Below, in pieces: positions 1 through 6,900 of a DNA stretch of 10,093 nt (positions are counted from its first letter, which is position 1; each line of letters starts with the position of its first letter). The notes beneath the pieces were generated by a model, which searched no databases, was not told the origin of the DNA, and was given only the letters and a program-made list of their open reading frames with translations. Source of the stretch: CAWUIH01 sp963922495 (GTDB lineage: Bacteria > Pseudomonadota > Gammaproteobacteria > Coxiellales > Coxiellaceae); assembly GCA_963922495.1 (NCBI GenBank), contig CAWUIH010000053.1:1-10093 (forward strand), written 5' to 3'. The position numbers were made by a program, and so were the translations under genes.

Positions 1-226
1 CCAACAAGTTAGACCGAACGAGCTGATCCAGAATCGGGTTGAGGTGTTTTGAATACAGGCGTTTTCCATCGTCGGTTCTTAACGCCGATCGTTGTATCGC
101 GTTTGCGAAATCACCCTTGCGATGTAATTTGTAACACACGGCTTTACACTGCATAATCTGCTGATGCAACTGGGGTAACTGTTCGTATTTTTTAATGAGC
201 TGATCGCTTTTTGGTTGTTTGCCCAT
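1..226 (-). CDS. Hypothetical protein, N-terminal part (runs off left edge)
   Basis: This is an open minus-strand frame of 75 codons from an ATG at 224-226 to the window edge. An in-frame TGA lies eight codons upstream, so this ATG is the first possible ATG start. A purine-rich GGATAAGG lies just upstream of it as a modest ribosome site. The protein begins MGKQPKSDQLIKKYEQLPQL and is basic and helical-looking, with no signal peptide or membrane segment in the visible part. The segment around residues 50-75 (DGKRLYSKHLNPILDQLVRSNLL) resembles a helix-turn-helix or winged-helix recognition helix followed by a wing. That is an impression of pattern, not a family match. I do not recognise the gene. 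It reads away from the biosynthetic operon and is unlikely to belong to it. The rest of the protein lies outside the window. Confidence 0.6.
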   Translation of the reverse strand, partial: MGKQPKSDQLIKKYEQLPQLHQQIMQCKAVCYKLHRKGDFANAIQRSALRTDDGKRLYSKHLNPILDQLVRSNLL

Positions 227-419
227 TGCCTTATCCGTCTGCTTAAAAAATCAGGCAGTGCCTTAAGTGGGTTGTTTCCATTTGCGTATTATTCTGAAGT
301 TGAACAGTGTTATTTTTCGTAGTTATTTTAAGATTTATTTTTACTTAGTGTCTAACACGAGTCAAGTTATCGTCCTTTCTCATGGAATTCCCACTTAATC
401 TTGATGAGACAAACATGTT

Positions 420-723
420 ATAGATGATTTCGTTTTGTCAAAAACAGTGAGTAAAAAACTCGAACTTATTAATTATCACTATTCAGGTAATGAACATGAT
501 AGAATTGGCGCAGTAAATTTGGTATGGCATGGGTGTGCAGGAGCAATCTATTCGCGTTGATTATCGCGTTTATGATAAAGACACCGATGGAAAAGCAAAG
601 CACCTCCCTTTTTGTGATCTGCTTTCGGTAACAAAACCGCGTGGAATCTAGCTATCAGCATTGGTGATGGATACGTGATATTCCCACTTAAAGAATTTAA
701 AAGCGATTCGTGATCATGAACGG
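420..723 (+). pseudogene. Decayed DDE transposase fragment, probably IS701 supergroup
   Basis: Three adjoining pieces read as one broken transposase. From 420 to 530 one frame gives IDDFVLSK, then KKLELINYHYSGNEHDRIG, then AVNLVWHG. From 529 the reading shifts to a second frame giving MGVQEQSIRVDYRVYDKDTDG and then KAKHLPFCDLL. That frame meets TAG at 649 and TGA at 676, yet continues in register as LVMDT-stop-YSHLKNLKAIRDH. The pieces match what I know of DDE transposases: the first catalytic Asp in an 'DD' block, a 'RVDYRxYDKxTDGKxK' block, and a 'DxWYSSLxNLKAIRD' block in which TGA here replaces the expected Trp. One frameshift and two nonsense codons make it non-functional. The C-terminal third is missing or unrecognisable after about 723. 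The family name is from memory and less certain than the transposase call. Confidence 0.6.
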
Positions 724-907
724 TGTTTAAGTAACGACTCCGATAACAAGGCCGAAATGACTTTCACATTTACACCAATGGCTCATGATATTCATCGACG
801 CAGTTGAATACGATTACAAGCAAAAGGAGAGGCAGTGGCTGCAGCGGTGATATCCGCCGCTTAGTTAAAGCATACAACGCCATTTAAATTAATGTTTTAT
901 TAATGTG

Positions 908-1111
908 TGAAAACTTTACGATTCTCACTATTGTTCGGTGGCAACTTCAAATGAATGATCATATAATCCATTTCGATTAAAATAGTACCCAGGCTGTAAT
1001 CGAAAATATACCCGGAAAAAATCTGGTGTCTTACAATTAAACATAGCGTTAAAGCGATGTAGGTGTAAACAAGGCAGCTCGTTTTTAATCGTGAGAATCC
1101 GTAGCTTCATT
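908..1111. repeat. Imperfect inverted repeat about 200 bp apart
   Basis: The left arm (about 908-930, TGAAAACTTTACGATTCTCAC) matches the reverse complement of the right arm (about 1091-1111, TGAAGCTACGGATTCTCAC). The block ATTCTCAC is identical, and the flanking bases are similar with small gaps. Arms this far apart around a stretch with no clear gene are what the ends of a small non-autonomous element or an eroded insertion sequence look like. I see no convincing target-site duplication. The similarity is short enough that chance is possible. Confidence 0.3.
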
Positions 1112-1137
1112 GCTTGTCAGGACGATGGTGTGATTAT

Positions 1138-1146
1138 TGCTGTAAT
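1138..1146 (+). promoter_or_regulatory. Possible extended -10 promoter element for the operon
   Basis: TGCTGTAAT combines an extended -10 'TGn' with a hexamer that matches TATAAT at five of six positions. It lies about 43 bases before the first gene of the operon. A TTGTCA at 1114-1119 is too far upstream (21-base spacer) to be a standard -35, so the call rests on the extended -10 alone. Start of transcription would be near 1153. Confidence 0.25.
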
Positions 1147-1188
1147 GAGTGCTGAGGAACCCTTTCAACATTGTAGTGAGTTATTTCT

Positions 1189-2367
1189 ATGAGGAAAACA
1201 CTGTTAACGCGTTATCAATCAACCTGCTTGCCTGGTCCATTAAATGGTAAAATCGTTTTAGGCTTTTGCTATTATGTGGCCGGTCCTATCGCACTTCAAA
1301 ATCTTGTGCAGCAAGGCGCATTAGTGATTAAAATTGAACGAAAACCACTGGGTGACCCCTCCCGCAAATTTTTCTCTTCAGATATCTTTAATACATTGTC
1401 ACATGGTCAATTAAGTGTCGCTATTGATTATGCCGATCGCAAGGATCAAACATTAATGAATGCATTGTTTGAAATAGCGGATGTTATCGTTGACAATAGA
1501 TCCATTCGCGCGAAAGAAAATGATCGGCTTTTATCACGCTTTTTAGAAAAAGACAATAAAATCAGCCCTACCATTTATTGTTCGATTAACGGCTTCCCTA
1601 ATGCGAGCGTTAATCGAATGCCTGGGCTCGATGCTTCCGCACAAGCATGTACTGGACTGGCGTATACCAATTGTGCCACACCCAATAATCCGCTGAAAGT
1701 CGGTGTGCCCTTATTAGATATCACCACCGGGTTACTTGCAACCCATTATATTTTAGCTAACCTGTTTTGGTTAAGTCAAAGATCATTGCCAGCATCAACA
1801 AAGCAAGTGATTCGAATCGCATTTTCCTTAGCCGGTACGTCTGTTTGGTTGCAAGCAAACCAGTTCCTGGATGTCATGGCCGGGGATGAATATTTACGTG
1901 TCGGTAACAGAGATCGATATGCCGCCCCTTTTTCCTATTACACCGCAAAAGATGGGTTAATTTCTATTGCTACGGTTAATGAAAACCAATTTCATAAATT
2001 TTGTATACATATTTTAAAAAATCCCGGATTTCATGCTCGCTATCCGACCATCTTAACACGGATTCGCGATCAAGCTGCCTTCGAGCGTGATTTAAACGCA
2101 TTACTAATTACACAAAAAAAGGCATATTGGTTAGAAAAATGTAAAAAACACGCTATTCCGGCAGCACCGGTTTTAAAGGTATCACAAGCGCTCGAACAAA
2201 AGTTTGTTAGAAAGCTGATAACCACCACTCGTGATGGTGGTCCCATCGTTACTCACGGAGCCGAACATTCTTTTTTTAAGGAACTAAAAAAACCAAGACG
2301 GGCACCCACCTTAGGGCAAGACACGGAAACAGTAAGGTCAGCGATCACGTTAAAATCGAAGCTTTAA
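1189..2367 (+). CDS. CaiB/BaiF-family (class III) CoA-transferase
   Basis: This 392-residue protein has the usual length of class III CoA-transferases, cytoplasmic enzymes that move CoA between carboxylic acids through an enzyme-bound aspartyl intermediate. Visible family blocks are the N-terminal LNGKIVLGF and VAGPIALQNLVQQGALVIKIE with GDPSR (residues 18-59), then AIDYADRKD and ADVIVDNRS, YCSINGF (130-136), the GLDASAQACTGL block (146-157), and KVGVPLLDITTG (170-181). Asp177 in that last block lines up with the catalytic Asp of formyl-CoA transferase. Residue 147, which is a catalytic His in the related alpha-methylacyl-CoA racemases, is Leu, favouring a transferase over a racemase. The ATG at 1189 is the first in frame (TGA four codons upstream) but has only a weak GTGAG ribosome site. 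It is the first gene of the operon, 35 bases before the adenylation gene. Its substrate is unknown. It might supply an acyl-CoA such as malonyl-CoA, or activate or unload the product. Confidence 0.85.
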   Translation: MRKTLLTRYQSTCLPGPLNGKIVLGFCYYVAGPIALQNLVQQGALVIKIERKPLGDPSRKFFSSDIFNTLSHGQLSVAIDYADRKDQTLMNALFEIADVIVDNRSIRAKENDRLLSRFLEKDNKISPTIYCSINGFPNASVNRMPGLDASAQACTGLAYTNCATPNNPLKVGVPLLDITTGLLATHYILANLFWLSQRSLPASTKQVIRIAFSLAGTSVWLQANQFLDVMAGDEYLRVGNRDRYAAPFSYYTAKDGLISIATVNENQFHKFCIHILKNPGFHARYPTILTRIRDQAAFERDLNALLITQKKAYWLEKCKKHAIPAAPVLKVSQALEQKFVRKLITTTRDGGPIVTHGAEHSFFKELKKPRRAPTLGQDTETVRSAITLKSKL

Positions 2368-2390
2368 AAATAGAGGAGTCACTAAACAAC

Positions 2391-2397
2391 GGGAGGG
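2391..2397 (+). promoter_or_regulatory. Strong ribosome binding site of the adenylation gene
   Basis: GGGAGGG lies five bases before the ATG at 2403. It is the strongest Shine-Dalgarno sequence in the operon and fixes the start there, although a second ATG follows two codons later. The contrast with the weak site of the first gene suggests that the adenylation protein is translated more efficiently. Confidence 0.65.
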
Positions 2398-2402
2398 TTG
2401 TA

Positions 2403-3962
2403 ATGAAGATGAACAAACCGACAGCGAACAGTTATTGCGTGTTATCTGCTATTGAGACGCACCGTATTAAAAGAGGAAAGGCGCTTGCGGTTCGTGACGA
2501 TGACCAGACTCTCTCATATCATTGTTTGGAACGTTCAGCGAATCGTTTAGCTAACTACCTAACGTCTTACAAAGTCGGTCAAGGTGATATCGTCGCATTG
2601 TATATGAGACGTTCATTTGACGTATTGGTAGCGATTTTAGCTATTTGGAAAGTTGGGGCGAGCTATGTTTGTTTAGATTATGAAACACCGATAAATCGTT
2701 TAACGGCTATTATTAATCAATCACAGCCGAAATGTATGGTGACAGAGCCCGCGTTATTAAGTATTCCACCCAAAAAGCTCCCAATATTAACTTGTCAAGA
2801 TCCTGAGTTATTCAATTGTGCAACTCAATATGTCAATCGGCTCAAGACGAATAACACACAAATTGCTTATTTAATATACACCTCAGGTTCTACAGGCCAA
2901 CCCAAAGGGGTGTTAATCACGCATGAAAACTTGGCCAATTATCTTTTGTGGTTTAACCAAAATTTTCAAATCACCTCGCAAGATATTTTTAGTTTTCATT
3001 CATCGCCGGCATTTGATTTTGCTATAACCTGTATGTACCCACCGCTTGTCGCTGGCGCACAAATTCTTATTACCAGCGAGCCCGAGGTACTAAACCTACC
3101 CGCTTACTGTCATCAATTAGCGAAGCATCGCGTCACGTTTGCAAAATGGACACCGAGCTATTTTAAAATTTTGGTCAATTACGTAGAAAAATATAAACCC
3201 GATTTGTCGCATCTTCGATACCTGATGATTGCGGGTGAAGTGTTATTCACGGGTTACGCTGAGCGTTGGTTTGCGATTTACCCTTCACACACCATTATCA
3301 ATGAGTATGGGCCGACGGAGACAACGGTTGGCATTACAACCCACATCATTACAAAAGCCAGCCTGGATAAGCAGTTGAAAACGGTACCCATTGGCGACCC
3401 GATTGCCAATACCCATTTGTATGTTGTTAATGATAATCATCAGCTTCTCTCGCCAGGTGAGGTTGGTGAATTATGGGTTGGTGGTGCAGGTGTCGGCCGT
3501 GGTTATTATCATTCACCGGCATTAACACAGACCCGTTTTATAAAAAATCCCTTTTCTAAAAAAGATGAAATCGTATACAAAACAGGTGACCGCGTTAAAC
3601 AACTATCAGATGGGCGTTATTTGTATATGGGGAGAATTGATCATCAGGTCAAAATCAATGGTTATCGTGTTGAAATAAGCGAAATAGAGCACTGTTTATT
3701 ACAACTGCCCGAAATCGATCATGTTTGTGTGGTTGTCGGTGGAGAAAAAAACAAAGACCGATATTTAGAGGCGTATATTATTTTAAAAGATCCCATGGGT
3801 TCACGCGATATACCCACTATAAACAAAAAAATCGCTCACTATTTACCGCAATTTATGATCCCACGATATTATCACTTTACAGATCGCTTTCCACTCACGC
3901 CCAACGGTAAAGTGGATCGGGGTGCACTAGTAACACACGTTAGAGGCAAAGTAACATGCTGA
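2403..3962 (+). CDS. Stand-alone NRPS amino acid adenylation protein, predicted Asn-activating
   Basis: This 519-residue protein is a complete free-standing adenylation (A) domain. It uses ATP to make an aminoacyl-AMP and transfers the aminoacyl group to a carrier thiol. All ten core motifs are visible: LSYHCL (37-42), WKVGASYVCLDYETP (82-96), IAYLIYTSGSTGQPKG (154-169), FDFA (204-207), NEYGPTE (300-306), GELWVGGAGVGRGY (355-368), YKTGD (392-396), GRIDHQVKINGYRVEISEIE (410-429), LPQFMIP (481-487) and NGKVDR (501-506) with catalytic Lys503. Aligned to GrsA, the pocket residues are D205, F206, T209, K248, M275, A277, E301, V309, G310 and K503. This code, DFTKMAEVGK, shares seven of ten positions with the standard Asn code. 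There is no carrier or condensation domain. The carrier is at the front of the next protein, whose start codon overlaps this stop by 7 bases, so loading in trans is expected. An acyl-CoA ligase is less likely given the amino-acid type motifs and Asp205. Confidence 0.92.
   Translation: MKMNKPTANSYCVLSAIETHRIKRGKALAVRDDDQTLSYHCLERSANRLANYLTSYKVGQGDIVALYMRRSFDVLVAILAIWKVGASYVCLDYETPINRLTAIINQSQPKCMVTEPALLSIPPKKLPILTCQDPELFNCATQYVNRLKTNNTQIAYLIYTSGSTGQPKGVLITHENLANYLLWFNQNFQITSQDIFSFHSSPAFDFAITCMYPPLVAGAQILITSEPEVLNLPAYCHQLAKHRVTFAKWTPSYFKILVNYVEKYKPDLSHLRYLMIAGEVLFTGYAERWFAIYPSHTIINEYGPTETTVGITTHIITKASLDKQLKTVPIGDPIANTHLYVVNDNHQLLSPGEVGELWVGGAGVGRGYYHSPALTQTRFIKNPFSKKDEIVYKTGDRVKQLSDGRYLYMGRIDHQVKINGYRVEISEIEHCLLQLPEIDHVCVVVGGEKNKDRYLEAYIILKDPMGSRDIPTINKKIAHYLPQFMIPRYYHFTDRFPLTPNGKVDRGALVTHVRGKVTC
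3942..3946 (+). promoter_or_regulatory. Ribosome binding site of the PKS gene, inside the adenylation gene
   Basis: AGAGG lies nine bases before the ATG at 3956, within the last codons of the upstream gene. Together with the ATGCTGA overlap it indicates translational coupling, which would keep the adenylation protein and its carrier partner in proportion. Confidence 0.5.
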
Positions 3963-6900
3963 ATAATGTTGACAATAATACGTTGAATCGCATTAAGCGT
4001 ATTCTCAAAAAGTATACTGGGTCAGACAACATCGATATTCATGCATCCTTTTTTGCTTTAGGCATTACCTCACTGCGTGGCGTACAGTTGATTGCTGACA
4101 TAAATGAGACTTTAAACGCGAATCTAACCGTACCGGATCTGTTTTTGTATACAACACCGTATGCATTGGCAAATTATCTGACAATGCCATCCACTGACCC
4201 TAACATGGTCACTCCATTAGGTTCTTTTAACCGAAGAAATGCGATCCATCGTGAACCCATTGCAATTATCGCTATGGATTGTAAATATCCGGGTGCGGAT
4301 AATTGTGAAGCCTTTTGGAAAAATTGCATCTCTAATAAAGAAAGTATTACTTTCTTTAATGAAAATGAGAGGGTTCAGCCAGATACACGGGAATCTACTG
4401 ATGAGGTACATGCAAGAGGCATACTCAATAACATTGAATATTTCGATGCACAATTTTTCAATTATAGTCCTAAAGAAGCCCATTTATCTGACCCTCAGCA
4501 TCGATTATTTATTGAATCGGCGTGGAATGCATTAGAAAAAGCGGGTTATGCGTCAAGCAGTCAATCTCATGGCCACGTCGGTGTGTATGCCAGTATGAAT
4601 GACAGCACCTATATACTGGATCAACACGCATTACAAGGAGCAGAAGCCAACTTGACTGAGCGATTTTCTTGGCAACGCGGGATGAGTTCGCAATTTTTAG
4701 CGACGAAAGTGGCTCATTTATTAAATTGCACCGGTCCCAGTCTGACTGTACAAACCGCGTGTTCAAGCTCTTTGGTTGCCGTCGTGTTAGCGTGTCAACA
4801 ACTGGCGTCGTTTGAATGCGATATGGCCATTGCGGGTGGTGTCTCGATTGTAACACCCCAAGATCGCCCCTACGTTTATCAGCAGGGTAATATTTATTCA
4901 CCCGATGGCCATTGCCGTCCGTTTGATGCTAGTGCTCAAGGAACGGTATTCAGCAATGGTTTGGGTGTCGTCGTATTGAAACGCTTGTCTGAAGCAATTC
5001 GTGATCATGATGCGATTATTAGTGTTATTAAAGGATATGGGCTTAACAACGACGGCAATCGCAAGATGAGTTATGCAGCCCCTGCCATGCAAGGGCAGTT
5101 GAATTGCATACTATCAGCACAATCCATGGCAAACGTGAAGGCGAGTAGTATTCAATACGTAGAGGCACATGGTACAGGCACGTTAATTGGTGATCCTATA
5201 GAGATTGAGGCGTTGAGCAAAGCGTTTCGACAGTCCACTGCAAAAGAACAATTTTGTGCAATTGGGTCGGTTAAAGCGAATATTGGTCATACACACGTTG
5301 CTGCCGGTATCGCTGGGTTAATCAAAGCCTCATTGGCACTGCAACATCGGAAGATACCACCCGCACTGCATTTTGAAACCCCGAATCCTGATATTGATTT
5401 TAAGCATTCCCCGTTCTATGTGAATACACGATTATTGCATTGGCGAAAGTTAGCATTACCGAGACGGGCGGCTGTCAGTGCCTTCGGAGTCGGGGGTACC
5501 AATGCGCACGTGATACTTGAAGAAGCGCCCGCCACCCAGCGTCATCCAACAAAACGCAACGCATACGCAGTCATACTTTCTGCTCAGTCAACGAAGGCAT
5601 TAAAAAATTACCATGATAGATTAATCGATTTTATAGAGAACAAAAGTTCTGTTGCAAGTGCCTCAATGGAATTGGCGGATATGGCTTATACACTGCAAGT
5701 TGGTCGAAACCATTATCCGTATCGATCAGGTGTTGTATGCGAAAATTTACCGGATGCGTTACAGCAACTGAAACGACAACGAGATAAATTGCAGCAAGGG
5801 ACACAAAATCACCCATCGCAGCAGAAAAAAATAGCATTTCTATTTCCTGGACAGGGCACGCAATACATCACCATGTCACGTGGACTTTATGAATCGGAGC
5901 CTGTGTATCAACACTGGCTGGATCAGTGTCTAACCATTGCATCTCACCATATGAACGTTGCGCTGCGTGATATTTTGTTTCCAATAGCAAGCAATACCAC
6001 GACGGCACACAAAAAACTTTTTCAAACACAATACACACATCCCTTATTATTTTCAGTCGAGTATGCACTGGTAAAACTATTGCAACATTGGGGTATTCAA
6101 CCAGCGGTGATGTTCGGTCATAGTTTGGGAGAGTATGTGGCCGCTTGTGTAGCGGATGTATTTTCGTTAGAAGATGCCATTCGTGTCGTTTGTGCCCGAG
6201 GGAAGGCCATTTCACTTTGCAATCCAGGGGCCATGTTGTCGGTATCATTATCTCGACATGAGTTAGCACCTTTCTGTATGGATGATGTTGGTATTGCGGT
6301 AGAGATTGCACCTGACTTGTGTGTGCTTTCTGGTTCTATTCCGGGAGTAAAACGAGCGAAAGAAAAACTTGAAAAATCTTATTCAGGAAAATCTTTAATC
6401 CTGAAACCATTAAAAAACGCATACCCTTTTCACACCGCTTTGTTATTGGAGGCCACCGAGCCATTTTTAAACGTCTTGCAATCGGTTACAAAACAGGTGC
6501 CACAAATCCCTTATGTATCAAATTTAACAGGTAACTGGATAACCGACGACGAGGTGTTGGACGATCAATACTGGATTAATCATCTGTTAAATACCGTTAA
6601 ATTATCGCAAGGGGTAAAAAAATTATTAGGTGATACAGAAGATACGATTTTTATTGAGGTTGGCCCGGGTAAAACCTTAACTGCTGCTTTGCAGATGAAT
6701 ACAGAAAGTGTCCTTAAAGGAATAACTACCTTGTCAACGGCAACCGATATCAACCAATACGATGATGAAAAAACAATCGTTATTGCTTTAAACGCGTTTT
6801 GGTGCCAGGGAGGCACGGTTAATTGGGAACAGTTTTACAAACATGAAAAAAGAAATCGTGTCCCATTGCCCACGTACCCATTTCAAAAACAACGATTTTG

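Larger units (their letters stand above)
724..1188. other. Non-coding or decayed stretch between the transposase remnant and the operon
   Basis: I find no intact gene here. The transposase reading frame stays open to a TGA at 805-807 but no longer looks like a transposase. A 60-codon minus-strand frame (928-1110) has no visible ribosome site and no recognisable motif, and its ATG sits inside one arm of an inverted repeat. The last 50 bases before 1189 are the likely promoter and leader of the operon. The stretch probably consists of mobile-element debris together with the operon's 5' regulatory region. Confidence 0.5.

Noticed and set aside
928..1110. 60-codon minus-strand frame as a small gene
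   Set aside because: It has no visible ribosome site and no motif, and its start codon is inside an inverted-repeat arm. Not supported as a gene, though it is noted in the repeat finding.
2403..3962. Acyl-CoA or fatty acyl-AMP ligase in place of an amino acid adenylation protein
   Set aside because: The A3, A5 and A8 motifs are of the NRPS type, Asp205 is the amine-binding Asp of amino acid pockets, and a peptidyl-type carrier follows directly.
3956..4250. Condensation domain at the front of the PKS
   Set aside because: There is no HHxxxDG motif, and only about 98 residues precede the ketosynthase. That length is filled by a carrier domain.
4509..4901. 130-codon open frame on the minus strand
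   Set aside because: It is antisense to the ketosynthase active-site region; a shadow of codon bias in the real gene.
5868..6311. 147-codon open frame on the minus strand
   Set aside because: It is antisense to the acyltransferase domain with intact GHSLGE, and nothing in its translation looks like a protein family.
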